Positions 27,197 to 35,317 of a DNA stretch of 64,000 nucleotides are shown here, in pieces. Within the stretch, counting starts at the first letter, position 1; each line of letters opens with the position of its first letter. The notes beneath the pieces are model-generated. The model saw nothing but the letters and a program-made list of their open reading frames with translations. It had not been told where the DNA came from and ran no database searches. This stretch comes from Duganella sp. BJB480 (GTDB taxonomy: Bacteria; Pseudomonadota; Gammaproteobacteria; Burkholderiales; Burkholderiaceae_D): contig QVIN01000006.1 in the NCBI GenBank assembly GCA_003416985.1, positions 62,001 to 126,000 of the forward strand. The letters run 5' to 3'. Position numbers and translations under genes: made by a program.

Positions 27197-28834
27197 TTAT
27201 CTCACGTTGATTGCCAAGATGCTGGTCGGGCTGTTGATGTACAAAACACCGTTCGAGGACAACAACAGCTTGCCGCCTGCCGGATAAGTCCACACTGACA
27301 TATGGGTGTTGCGGTCGATTGCGTAGGTCGCGGTGTCGGTACTGACAAACACCAGATTATTCGTCAACACAATATTACCGAGCCATTGCTTCACCGTGGC
27401 CGGAGGTGTCCAGCTCCACGCCAGGCTGCCGTCGGCCTCATTGCGTGCCTCGAGCGCCAGCGACTTGTCCCGTAACGCAAAGACGACCTTGTTATCGTAG
27501 GCGGAACCGCGCAGATATTTACCGTCGACTTTCCACCGCGCGACGAGTGCCGAGGCATCGAAATCAGTCAACGCGCTGGTGCTGGCGACAATCACATGGT
27601 TTGCAGCGCCGAGCATCGGCGTCGCACCATAATCTGACCAGTCGGTGCCGGTGTCCGTGGTCTGGCCGACCGCGGCGCCGGTCAGGCGGTTATGCACGTA
27701 CAGCTGAGTTCTCAGATAGACGTAGGTGTTGTTGGCATCGACCGCGGGCGTCCAACCATCGATCTGCGCAAGCCGGGCGAACCATTGCTGGCTGCCTGCG
27801 TTGGCGTCGAACGCAAACATGCCGCCGTAAGTGCCGCCCTCGGAATACACGCTGCCGCCGAGCACGACCGGCGCCAGATAGTGCTCCCACTGCGACGACG
27901 TTGGCGTTTTGAACAGTTGGGTGCCGCTCATGGCGTCGAAGCCAAACATCGCCGTGGATTGCTGCGAGCCGGCGGACAGGTACACTTTGCCGTTGGCGTA
28001 ACCAGGAGGATTGGTGGTCGCATAGCTCAGATCTGCGAAGTCATGTACCCATGCTTGCGTGGCGTCCTGTTCTTTTAGTGCGAGCAACAGGTGACCATGT
28101 GCGTTGCCGTCGTAATAGGGACCGGTCGAGAAATACAACTGTCCATTGCCGGTGACGACGTCCGAAATTGACATCTGCCTGCCATTCACGGCGGGGGTCT
28201 CGTATTTCCAGCGCACGTTGAATGCCGAAGCGCTGAGCGTCACCGGAACCAGGCCCGTGTGTGCAGGGTTGGCCTGGTAGCCGCTCCAGTCGCCAGCCCC
28301 CGGCAGCGGAACAAGGGTGGTGAGATTTGATGTCGTGGCGCCGCCAGCCGGCGAAATCACATCGATCACATACGGGACCTTAAATGGCGCCCCCTCGAGT
28401 TGCGCCGTGCAGTTCGTGTCCTTGCAGACGTCAACGGTGATATTGCCCGCATAGTGGCCAGCAGTTGCCGATGCCGAAGTCGCGACAGTGACGGCGACGC
28501 TGCCGTCCGTATCTATTTTGGTCTGAACCGACTCGATCACGTTGCTGTCGGCGTTCATCTTGATATAGGCGATGCCCACGAAGGTCGTGGTCTGGCTTGC
28601 CTTGGCCGTGATTGTGATCGGGTAGCCCGCAACAAATTTAGCGGTGAGCTTGCCCGGAGTTATCGTGTATGGCGGCGGTGCGGCGGGAGTCGACGGTACT
28701 TCGGGCGTGCTCGGTGTCACCGGAGCGGTGTTTGCCGGAGTGCTGGATCCTCCGCCCCCACCGCAGGCAACGAGGAAAAGGCTGCCGATGGCGACGGCGA
28801 GATAACGCGGTTTGAAGTAAGCGGTCAGATGCAT
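27197..28834 (-). CDS. PQQ-like beta-propeller lipoprotein
   Basis: A 545-residue predicted lipoprotein. The signal ends in a lipobox (LFLVAC) followed by GGGGGSS and a Pro/Thr-rich tether. Residues about 55-165 form an Ig-like domain. From about 190 on there are repeated strands with SG-Y/W-A motifs of PQQ-like propellers (GDWSGYQANPAHTG; VRWKYETPA; GGMFAFDANAGSQQWFA). It may be a surface or periplasmic binding protein; no PQQ enzyme residues are claimed. The start at 28834 puts the lipobox at the usual place; it lacks a clear ribosome site. BamB-like scaffolding is a weak alternative. Confidence 0.7.
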   Translation of the reverse strand: MHLTAYFKPRYLAVAIGSLFLVACGGGGGSSTPANTAPVTPSTPEVPSTPAAPPPYTITPGKLTAKFVAGYPITITAKASQTTTFVGIAYIKMNADSNVIESVQTKIDTDGSVAVTVATSASATAGHYAGNITVDVCKDTNCTAQLEGAPFKVPYVIDVISPAGGATTSNLTTLVPLPGAGDWSGYQANPAHTGLVPVTLSASAFNVRWKYETPAVNGRQMSISDVVTGNGQLYFSTGPYYDGNAHGHLLLALKEQDATQAWVHDFADLSYATTNPPGYANGKVYLSAGSQQSTAMFGFDAMSGTQLFKTPTSSQWEHYLAPVVLGGSVYSEGGTYGGMFAFDANAGSQQWFARLAQIDGWTPAVDANNTYVYLRTQLYVHNRLTGAAVGQTTDTGTDWSDYGATPMLGAANHVIVASTSALTDFDASALVARWKVDGKYLRGSAYDNKVVFALRDKSLALEARNEADGSLAWSWTPPATVKQWLGNIVLTNNLVFVSTDTATYAIDRNTHMSVWTYPAGGKLLLSSNGVLYINSPTSILAINVR

Positions 28835-28981
28835 TTCGGTTGGTAAAAGATTGTAGTTTTCTAAATGTTGAATACTATCATCCATTGCCGCAGGGAAAAC
28901 TCTCCAAACGTTGCAGTCGAACTGATTCAGGCGATGTGCATCAGCGATACAATCACGCCTTTCCCCAAACGTTTTTCTCCC

Positions 28982-29764
28982 ATGACGATCCCCACCCTGA
29001 TCCTTGATGCGCTCGCGCGTGCGGATGCTTCCTGGCGGCCATTGCTGATCGAAGGCCTGGAAGCCATGATGGCGGCCACGCCCGATTACCTGCCGCAACT
29101 GGCGCAGGACCAGTACCTGCCCACCGAACAACGTCTATTCGCCGCCTTCGCGCTGCCGCTGCCGCAGGTGCGCTACGTGCTGGTCGGCGAAGGCCCGTAT
29201 CCGCGCGCCGAGAGCGCCACCGGCGTCTGCTTCATGGATGGGGCTGTTGGCAGTCTTTGGTCGGAAGAAGTCGGCGGTGGCTTGTCGAAGCAGGTGAACA
29301 AGGCCACTTCGCTGCGCAACTTTATGAAGATGCTGTTGGTGGCCGATGGTCAACTGTCGCTGTCGAATACTGCTGGCGAAGCGATGGCCGCCGTTGCCAC
29401 CCGTGCGCGCAGCGGCGACGGCGCGATGATACAAACGCTGGCCGTCCTGCAGGACAAGCTGACCGCTCATGGGTTCCTGCTGCTGAATGCCTCGCTTGTT
29501 TTTCGCGGTCATGTGGCCCCGGCAAAGGACGCCAAGGCTTGGCAACCGTTTTTCGAGACCGTCATGGCGGGCTTGGGAGCGGAGCCCGACCCTCCACCGA
29601 CCCTGGTGCTGTGGGGGAAAATTGCCGAGCAACTCAATAAATTACCGATAATAAAACAGTTCCCGAAAATTGCTGCCGAGCATCCTTATAACCTGAGCTT
29701 CATCGCCAATAAGGACATGCACGCCTTATTCGGTCCGATGCAACTGCTTCGTTCTGAGCTGTAA
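28982..29764 (+). CDS. Divergent family-1 uracil-DNA glycosylase homologue without the catalytic Asp
   Basis: A 260-residue protein matching the Ung fold from end to end. The water-activating loop GQDPYH of Ung is GEGPYP here (residues 69-74), so Gly71 replaces the catalytic Asp and Pro74 the next residue. The downstream ATGVCFMDG, a uracil-binding NASLVFRGH (Ung NTVLTVRxH), LVLWGKIAEQL, and EHPYNLSF (Ung HPSPLS, His kept) still align. It may be inactive, bind damaged or uracil-containing DNA, or use a different chemistry. ATG at 28982 is chosen by fit to the family; no ribosome site is clear. Confidence 0.72.
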   Translation: MTIPTLILDALARADASWRPLLIEGLEAMMAATPDYLPQLAQDQYLPTEQRLFAAFALPLPQVRYVLVGEGPYPRAESATGVCFMDGAVGSLWSEEVGGGLSKQVNKATSLRNFMKMLLVADGQLSLSNTAGEAMAAVATRARSGDGAMIQTLAVLQDKLTAHGFLLLNASLVFRGHVAPAKDAKAWQPFFETVMAGLGAEPDPPPTLVLWGKIAEQLNKLPIIKQFPKIAAEHPYNLSFIANKDMHALFGPMQLLRSEL

Positions 29765-29945
29765 GATGATTTCAATATGGAAACGCCCTAAAGTGGAATA
29801 GCAATCAAGATGGTGATTGTTCTTTTTGCCACTCTGCGGCGGAGCACGGATGAACCAAACCAATTCGTTTGCCGCCATGCCGCTTGCTGCGTCGCAAGTT
29901 AGTCGTGCAGGGCCGATTGCCTATCAACTCAATAAATTGCCGATA
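29621..29945 (+). repeat. 30-base near-repeat: UDG coding segment copied downstream
   Basis: The 30 bases at 29621-29650, inside the glycosylase homologue, recur at 29916-29945 with three mismatches, in the gap before the PEP-CTERM gene. The second copy is followed by a stop in every frame soon after. It looks like the scar of a partial duplication. Confidence 0.6.
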
Positions 29946-30073
29946 GCTATTTAGCTGGCTGTCATCACGCAAGTTTTGATGCCTAAAAATAAACTAAATG
30001 TGACAATGATTCTGTGGTACCATTAATTGCAATTAACATAATTATTGCTGTTTTACCACTTCGAGGAGCATTG
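29765..30073. other. 309-base gap with a weak terminator and a repeat scar
   Basis: No gene is seen. It holds a CAATCA-N6-TGATTG hairpin followed by TTCTTTTT (29802-29826), a plausible weak terminator for the glycosylase homologue, and the 30-base repeat copy at 29916-29945. The last 60 bases are AT-rich and may hold the promoter of the PEP-CTERM gene. Confidence 0.5.
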
Positions 30074-31195
30074 ATGAAAAAAACTTCACTTCGTTTGGCC
30101 GTGACGTTGACGCTGTTCGCGGCGGCGCAGGCCAGTTATGCGGTCAACTACACGGGAAAGTTGCTCGAAATAGGCAGCTTGTCTGGCCGGAACTCTGCGG
30201 TCAGCATCAATGACAATCTGCAGATCGCCGGGTTTGCGCAGGCACCGTATCAGACTGGTGGCGCGCCTGTCCGGCATGCCGGCATGTGGGATGGCGGCAC
30301 CGCCAAGTTCACCGATCTGACGCCGCAACTGAACGGCTTCGCCCGCGCCAACGGGGTTAACAACGCGGGCAATGTCGTCGGGACCATCGGTTCGGATCTT
30401 CACCCGGAAACCCAAACGGCGGTAGTCTGGAATGGCAATGACATGACGGTGCTGCAGGGTAATTCAGCTGGCGCCAATGCAATTAATAATCACGACGTCA
30501 TTGTCGGATACGCCGGTAACCAGGCACATAAATGGGAAAACGGCGTGGGAACGGCGTTGGCTGTCACATCAGACTCTGAGTATTCGAGCGCGACGGCCGT
30601 CAATGACCATGGTGCGATTGTAGGCTTCATTTCCTCTGGCGCTTATTTCCAGGCCCGCGCCACCAAGTGGAATGGCGACAAAATATCCACGCTGGATTTC
30701 GCCAGAAACGACGTTGCCACCTATGCCCAGTCCATTAACAACGCGGGACAAGTAGTAGGGTACGGATTTGACTTCGATGAAGTGAGGCATGCTGAACTGT
30801 GGTCTGCGGACGGCAAGGTAACTGTGTTGACGGGCCCCGAAGACGGCACCATCCATAGCTCCGCCTTCGGCATCAATAATTCTGGCTGGATTGTCGGTAG
30901 CGCGAGCACGGGCCTCGACACATATGGCGTGCTGTGGATGGGGACGACCGGCATCAATCTCAACCAGTATCTTGACCGCGGCCTCTATGACAGTGGCTGG
31001 CGCATCACTTTGGCGAATGGCATTAATGATCGCGGTGATATTGTCGCGGAACTCGCCAACGTCAAGAACCGGAACTTGGAGAACATGTCCTACCTGTTGA
31101 CCGTGAGCGCTGTGCCCGAGCCGGAAGCTTACGCCATGCTGCTGGCCGGCTTGGCGTTCGTGGGAGGAATCGCGCGTCGCCGCCGCATCGCCTGA
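30074..31195 (+). CDS. HAF-repeat PEP-CTERM surface protein
   Basis: A 373-residue exported protein. A signal peptide (LAVTLTLFAAAQASYA) leads into six or more repeats of the HAF type, each with an A-x-A/G-I-N-N/D-x-G-x-I/V-V-G core (for example GVNNAGNVVGT, SINNAGQVVGY, GINNSGWIVGS). The C-terminus VPEPEAYAMLLAGLAFVGGIARRRR is a full PEP-CTERM sorting signal: VPEP, TM, Arg cluster. Such signals are processed by an exosortase and the proteins go to the surface with exopolysaccharide. RBS GAGGAG precedes the ATG. The exosortase is not in the window. Confidence 0.9.
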   Translation: MKKTSLRLAVTLTLFAAAQASYAVNYTGKLLEIGSLSGRNSAVSINDNLQIAGFAQAPYQTGGAPVRHAGMWDGGTAKFTDLTPQLNGFARANGVNNAGNVVGTIGSDLHPETQTAVVWNGNDMTVLQGNSAGANAINNHDVIVGYAGNQAHKWENGVGTALAVTSDSEYSSATAVNDHGAIVGFISSGAYFQARATKWNGDKISTLDFARNDVATYAQSINNAGQVVGYGFDFDEVRHAELWSADGKVTVLTGPEDGTIHSSAFGINNSGWIVGSASTGLDTYGVLWMGTTGINLNQYLDRGLYDSGWRITLANGINDRGDIVAELANVKNRNLENMSYLLTVSAVPEPEAYAMLLAGLAFVGGIARRRRIA

Positions 31196-31225
31196 CAATC
31201 GCCTGCCGCGCAGGCATCAACTCTG

Positions 31226-31259
31226 AACGCCCCGGTATGGTTACCGGGGCGTTTGTCAT
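31226..31259 (+). terminator. Rho-independent terminator after the PEP-CTERM gene
   Basis: AACGCCCCGGTA (31226-31237), loop TGGT, TACCGGGGCGTT (31242-31253), a perfect 12-base stem, then a T-rich tail. Confidence 0.85.
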
Positions 31260-31325
31260 TTGGGCCCCGGCGTTTGGCGTTCGCTGGCAATTCAGCGCTG
31301 TCGGCAAACTTTGTTAAAGTTTGAT

Positions 31326-31350
31326 ATACTTGACTAAATCGATCAACTAA
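31326..31350 (+). promoter_or_regulatory. Type-1 IscR binding site upstream of iscR
   Basis: The 25 bases match the type-1 IscR consensus at 22 of 25 positions (the AC-TTGACT left half fully, two mismatches at the start of the right half, one at the last base). It lies 68 bases before iscR, where the [2Fe-2S] form would repress the operon when clusters are plentiful. Confidence 0.75.
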
Positions 31351-31418
31351 TCAGCTCTTTTACAACACCGGGATGAGCGTTGAGGTCGATATTTTAACCC
31401 AGTTGAACCGAGGTAGTG

Positions 31419-31895
31419 ATGCGTCTGACCACCAAAGGCCGTTTTGCTGTGACTGCGATGATCGATCTGGCTTTGCGCCAAGGCAAAGGCCCGGTCACGC
31501 TCTCGGGCATCAGCCAGCGCCAGGCCATCTCGCTGTCCTACCTGGAGCAGTTGTTCGGCAAGCTGCGCCGCCACGAGATCGTCGAGTCGATCCGTGGTCC
31601 GGGCGGGGGCTACAGTCTGGCGCGCCGCGCCGACAAGGTCACCGTGGCCGACATCATCATCGCCGTCGATGAGCCGCTCGATGCGACCCAGTGCGGCGGC
31701 AAGGAAAACTGCCACGGCGCGGATGCCGCCAGCGGCGCACGCTGCATGACCCACGAACTGTGGGCCACGCTGAACGAAAAGATGGTCGATTACCTGGATT
31801 CCGTGTCCCTGCAGGATCTGGTCGATCAACAGAAGCAAAAGAATGCTGAACAAAACGTGGTCGTGATGCACCGTAACCACGCCGCGCTTGGTTAA
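31419..31895 (+). CDS. iscR: IscR, Rrf2-family [2Fe-2S] repressor
   Basis: A 158-residue sensor of Fe-S cluster status. The winged HTH is N-terminal (VTLSGISQRQAISLSYLEQLFGKLRRHEIVESIRGPGGGY). The cluster Cys residues are 92, 98 and 109, with His112 as the probable fourth ligand. In E. coli the last Cys is five residues nearer (C-x5-C-x5-C), so here the loop is five residues longer (HGADAASGAR). The ATG at 31419 follows AGGTAGTG; a GTG directly before it in frame is less likely. First gene of the isc operon. Confidence 0.95.
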   Translation: MRLTTKGRFAVTAMIDLALRQGKGPVTLSGISQRQAISLSYLEQLFGKLRRHEIVESIRGPGGGYSLARRADKVTVADIIIAVDEPLDATQCGGKENCHGADAASGARCMTHELWATLNEKMVDYLDSVSLQDLVDQQKQKNAEQNVVVMHRNHAALG

Positions 31896-31921
31896 GAGAA
31901 CTAGTTAACGGAGTAACCTAG

Positions 31922-33178
31922 ATGAACGCCCCTGAAAAAAACATCGCGCCAGTGAAGTTCCAGACCGCCCCGCATTTCCCGATCTACATGGACTACTCGG
32001 CCACCACGCCGATCGATCCACGCGTCGCCGACATGATGATTCCCTACCTGCGCGAGCAGTTCGGCAATCCCGCCTCGCGCAGCCACATGTACGGCTGGAC
32101 CGCGGAGAAAGCGGTGGAAGAGGCGCGCGGCCACGTCGCGGCGCTGGTCAATGCCGACCCGCGTGAAATCATCTGGACCTCCGGCGCCACCGAGTCGAAC
32201 AACCTGGCCATCAAGGGCGCGGCGCAGTTCTACAAGACCAAGGGCAAGCACATCATCACCGTCAAGACCGAGCACAAGGCGGTGCTGGACACGGTGCGCG
32301 AACTGGAACGCCAGGGCTTCGAGGCGACCTACCTGGAACCGCAGGACAACGGCCTGATCACCATCGAGCAGCTGACCGCGGCCATCCGCCCGGACACCAT
32401 CCTGGTCTCCGTCATGTTGGTCAATAACGAGATCGGCGTGATCCAGCCGATCGACGAGATCGGCGCGCTGTGCCGCTCGAAGGGCATCATCTTCCACTGC
32501 GACGCCGCGCAAGCGACCGGCAAGGTGGTGATCGACCTGCAAAAGACCAAGTGCGACCTGATGACCTTCACCGCCCACAAGACCTACGGCCCTAAAGGCA
32601 TCGGCGCGCTGTACGTCTGCCGCAAGCCGCGCGTGCGCATCGAAGCGCAGATGCACGGCGGCGGCCACGAGCGCGGCCTGCGCTCCGGCACCCTGCCTAC
32701 CCACCAGATCGTCGGCATGGGCGAAGCCTTCCGCCTGGCGAAAGTGGAGATGGACAGCGAGATCGCCCGCATCAAGGGCCTGCGCGACCGCCTGGCCAAG
32801 GGCCTGCAGGAGATCGAAGAAACCTACATCAACGGCGACATGGAGCACCGCGTGCCGCACAACCTGAACGTCAGCTTCAACTACGTCGAAGGCGAGTCGC
32901 TGATCATGGCTGTGAAGGACCTGGCCGTGTCGTCCGGTTCCGCCTGCACCTCGGCCTCGCTGGAGCCATCGTACGTGCTGCGCGCCCTGGGCCGCAGCGA
33001 CGAGCTGGCGCACAGCTCGATCCGTTTCACCATCGGCCGCTTCACCACCGAAGAGGACATCGACTTCGCCATCAACCTGATGAAGTCCAAGGTACACAAA
33101 CTGCGTGAGCTGTCGCCACTGTGGGACATGTTCAAAGAAGGCATCGACATCAGCTCGATCCAATGGGCAGCCCACTAA
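31922..33178 (+). CDS. iscS: Cysteine desulfurase IscS
   Basis: A 418-residue PLP enzyme that takes sulphur from cysteine and passes it to IscU. The PLP lysine is in FTAHKTYGPKG (near residue 220) and the persulfide Cys in SSGSACTSAS (near residue 342). HGGGHERGLRSGT and the C-terminal IscU-binding end (ISSIQWAAH) are as in E. coli. It has an N-terminal extension of about 13 residues. RBS ACGGAGTAACCTAG precedes the start. Confidence 0.97.
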   Translation: MNAPEKNIAPVKFQTAPHFPIYMDYSATTPIDPRVADMMIPYLREQFGNPASRSHMYGWTAEKAVEEARGHVAALVNADPREIIWTSGATESNNLAIKGAAQFYKTKGKHIITVKTEHKAVLDTVRELERQGFEATYLEPQDNGLITIEQLTAAIRPDTILVSVMLVNNEIGVIQPIDEIGALCRSKGIIFHCDAAQATGKVVIDLQKTKCDLMTFTAHKTYGPKGIGALYVCRKPRVRIEAQMHGGGHERGLRSGTLPTHQIVGMGEAFRLAKVEMDSEIARIKGLRDRLAKGLQEIEETYINGDMEHRVPHNLNVSFNYVEGESLIMAVKDLAVSSGSACTSASLEPSYVLRALGRSDELAHSSIRFTIGRFTTEEDIDFAINLMKSKVHKLRELSPLWDMFKEGIDISSIQWAAH

Positions 33179-33202
33179 TTATTCAGATACAGGAGCATCA
33201 AA

Positions 33203-33592
33203 ATGGCTTACTCGGAAAAAGTGTTGGACCACTATGAAAATCCACGCAACGTGGGCGCGTTCGAAAAGGGCGACGAGACCGTCGGCACCGGCATGGTCGG
33301 CGCGCCGGCCTGCGGCGACGTGATGAAGCTGCAGATCAAGGTCGGCGCCGATGGCCTGATCGAAGACGCGAAGTTCAAGACCTACGGCTGCGGTTCGGCC
33401 ATCGCATCGAGCTCGCTGGTGACCGAATGGGTCAAGGGCAAGACGCTGGACCAGGCGCTGGCCATCAAGAATACCCAGATCGCTGAAGAGCTGGCGCTGC
33501 CGCCGGTGAAAATCCACTGCTCGATCCTGGCGGAAGACGCCATCAAGGCAGCGGTACTGGACTACCAGACCAAGCACCCAGTCGCGGCCTAA
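33203..33592 (+). CDS. iscU: Fe-S scaffold protein IscU
   Basis: A 129-residue scaffold on which the [2Fe-2S] cluster is built. The three cluster Cys are in VGAPACGDVM, FKTYGCGSAIASSS and VKIHCSILAEDAIK. LPPVKIHC is the LPPVK motif that HscA binds. The length and motifs are as in the family. It follows iscS by 24 bases with an AGGAGCATCAAA ribosome site. Confidence 0.97.
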   Translation: MAYSEKVLDHYENPRNVGAFEKGDETVGTGMVGAPACGDVMKLQIKVGADGLIEDAKFKTYGCGSAIASSSLVTEWVKGKTLDQALAIKNTQIAEELALPPVKIHCSILAEDAIKAAVLDYQTKHPVAA

Positions 33593-33639
33593 GTCTGTTT
33601 TAACCGGCGGCGTACATCGCCGCCGGCACGGAGAATCAA

Positions 33640-33963
33640 ATGGCAATCACCCTGACCGAAAAAGCAGCCAAGCATATCAACCGCTACATCGAACGCCGTG
33701 GTAAAGGCGTTGGTTTGCGTTTTGGCGTGCGTACCACCGGCTGCTCGGGCCTGGCCTACAAGCTGGAATACGTGGACGAAGTCGCGCCGGAAGACAGCGT
33801 GTTCGAATCGCACGGCGTCAAAGTATTCGTCGATCCGAAAAGCCTGCCGTACATCGACGGCACCGAGCTCGATTTCGCGCGCGAAGGCTTGAACGAAGGC
33901 TTCAAGTTCCATAACCCGAACGAGAAAGACGCTTGCGGTTGCGGCGAGAGCTTCCGCATCTGA
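33640..33963 (+). CDS. iscA: A-type Fe-S carrier IscA
   Basis: A 107-residue carrier that accepts or transfers Fe-S clusters or iron. Its Cys ligands are in TTGCSGLAYKLEY and the C-terminal CGCGESF, the C-x(n)-C-G-C pattern of A-type carriers. It follows iscU by 47 bases, with GGAGAATCAA before the ATG. Confidence 0.96.
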   Translation: MAITLTEKAAKHINRYIERRGKGVGLRFGVRTTGCSGLAYKLEYVDEVAPEDSVFESHGVKVFVDPKSLPYIDGTELDFAREGLNEGFKFHNPNEKDACGCGESFRI

Positions 33964-33969
33964 TAAGCC

Positions 33970-34488
33970 ATGCAAAATCACTTTGAGTTGTTCAATCTGC
34001 CGCAGCAGTTTGCCGTGGACGCGGGGGCGCTGGACAGCGCCTACCGCGACGTGCAGGGCCGCGTCCATCCCGACAAATTCGTCAATGCCACCGACGCCGA
34101 AAAGCGCGTCGCCATGCAGTGGGCCACGCGCGCCAACGAAGCCTACCAAACCCTGAAAAATCCGCAGAAGCGCGCGCAGTACATGTGCGAGTTGAACGGC
34201 GTCGATTTGCAGACCGAGTCCAACACGGCGATGCCGATGGCCTTCCTGATGCAGCAGATGGAGTGGCGCGAAGAGCTGGGCGACGCCCGCGCCGCAAAGG
34301 ACAGCGACGCGCTGGAAGCGCTCGACAAGCAGCTGCGCAACGAACGCAAGGCGCGCCTGGCGGAGATCGAACAGCAGATCGATGCCAACGACTACGTGCA
34401 AGCCGCGCAAGGTGTGCGCGCACTGATGTTTTTGGAAAAAATGAAGCAGGAAATAGATGGAGCGTTAAGTCAGTTAGAGGATGCCTAA
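33970..34488 (+). CDS. hscB: J-domain co-chaperone HscB
   Basis: A 172-residue co-chaperone that brings IscU to HscA. The J-domain carries HPDKF (residues 35-39) after a helix with YRDVQGRVHPDKF; the C-terminal helices bind IscU. Its stop codon's last base is the first base of the next gene's ATG. In most isc operons hscA follows at once; here two unrelated genes come first. Confidence 0.95.
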   Translation: MQNHFELFNLPQQFAVDAGALDSAYRDVQGRVHPDKFVNATDAEKRVAMQWATRANEAYQTLKNPQKRAQYMCELNGVDLQTESNTAMPMAFLMQQMEWREELGDARAAKDSDALEALDKQLRNERKARLAEIEQQIDANDYVQAAQGVRALMFLEKMKQEIDGALSQLEDA

Positions 34489-34925
34489 TGCCCGATGTCG
34501 CGATCTTGCTCGGATATATTTCTGAGGGCATCAAGATCCTCGGTGGCTTGGCATCGTTTTACGCACTAATCAAATTAAGACAGATTGAGAAACGCTACCT
34601 CTTCAAGGCAACCATTCCCGATGTAGTAAAAAACCTGAGGGAGTCGTTACGCCAGCTAAATGCGGCGATGGCCAAGCCCTCTGAAAAACGGGATGCCGTG
34701 GTCATTTCACTCAATCACTTGCAGGTAGACGTAAAAAATGTGGTGAGGAAGGCGTTCGGAGATTCTGCGATCATCGCGAGGCAGTTATTGAATCTGGTTG
34801 AATCTGCCCAGTTGGCTTCATCCAGCGTCACCAGCAACGTGTTGATTGACATATACGGCAAAGGCATGGGTTTGGTGAGGTCGCTTGAACATGATCAAGT
34901 TGATCAAGGTTGGAGCAGAAAATGA
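34488..34925 (+). CDS. Unknown protein with an N-terminal TM helix, inserted in the isc operon
   Basis: A 145-residue protein that I do not recognise. Residues 5-27 (AILLGYISEGIKILGGLASFYAL) are a likely TM or buried helix, followed by a basic stretch (KLRQIEKRYLFKA) and a helical remainder. The DNA is clearly poorer in GC than the surrounding isc genes, suggesting a transferred insertion. The ATG shares one base with the hscB stop and the stop overlaps the next gene (ATGA), so the cassette joined the operon without its own promoter. Confidence 0.68.
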   Translation: MPDVAILLGYISEGIKILGGLASFYALIKLRQIEKRYLFKATIPDVVKNLRESLRQLNAAMAKPSEKRDAVVISLNHLQVDVKNVVRKAFGDSAIIARQLLNLVESAQLASSSVTSNVLIDIYGKGMGLVRSLEHDQVDQGWSRK

Positions 34926-35317
34926 GCGAAGACAAGTTTGATCGTTTTGAACGCGGCGTTTTTCAGATTTTCCGATTGACGCACCTCGGAGAAATGCAAT
35001 GGTTCAGAAAGAATTCACCGCAGAGTCTGACCGGCGGCACGAATTCAGTCTTTCCCTATTTCTTTGAGGCGGAATACGGCGGGAAACGCCTGGGGTTGTT
35101 TCAGGAGCGATATCGCTATGCTATCTCCGAGACCGAAGAACGTTGGGGCGAGCGTGTCGGACTGGTATTGTTAGATTCAGCTGGTGATGTGGAGTTTGAG
35201 TTTCCGCTCACGCCGTTCACCGATGATTTGTTTGAAGCAGTAAAAATAAAAGAGTCGAACGTTGATGATTTCCTCAACGTCTTAATGCAATCTGAGCCGC
35301 ATGGCGTGAAAATATAA
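34922..35317 (+). CDS. Unknown soluble protein, inserted in the isc operon
   Basis: A 131-residue protein that I do not recognise. It is mainly acidic, with a mixed alpha/beta pattern (FEAEYGGKRLGLFQERYRYAI; RVGLVLLDSAGDVEFEF) and no Cys. GGAGCAGAAA precedes the ATG, which overlaps the upstream stop. Its TAA is directly followed by the hscA ATG. With its AT-rich partner it forms a two-gene insert between hscB and hscA. Partner proteins of an effector/immunity or sensor type are possible; nothing shows it. Confidence 0.7.
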   Translation: MSEDKFDRFERGVFQIFRLTHLGEMQWFRKNSPQSLTGGTNSVFPYFFEAEYGGKRLGLFQERYRYAISETEERWGERVGLVLLDSAGDVEFEFPLTPFTDDLFEAVKIKESNVDDFLNVLMQSEPHGVKI

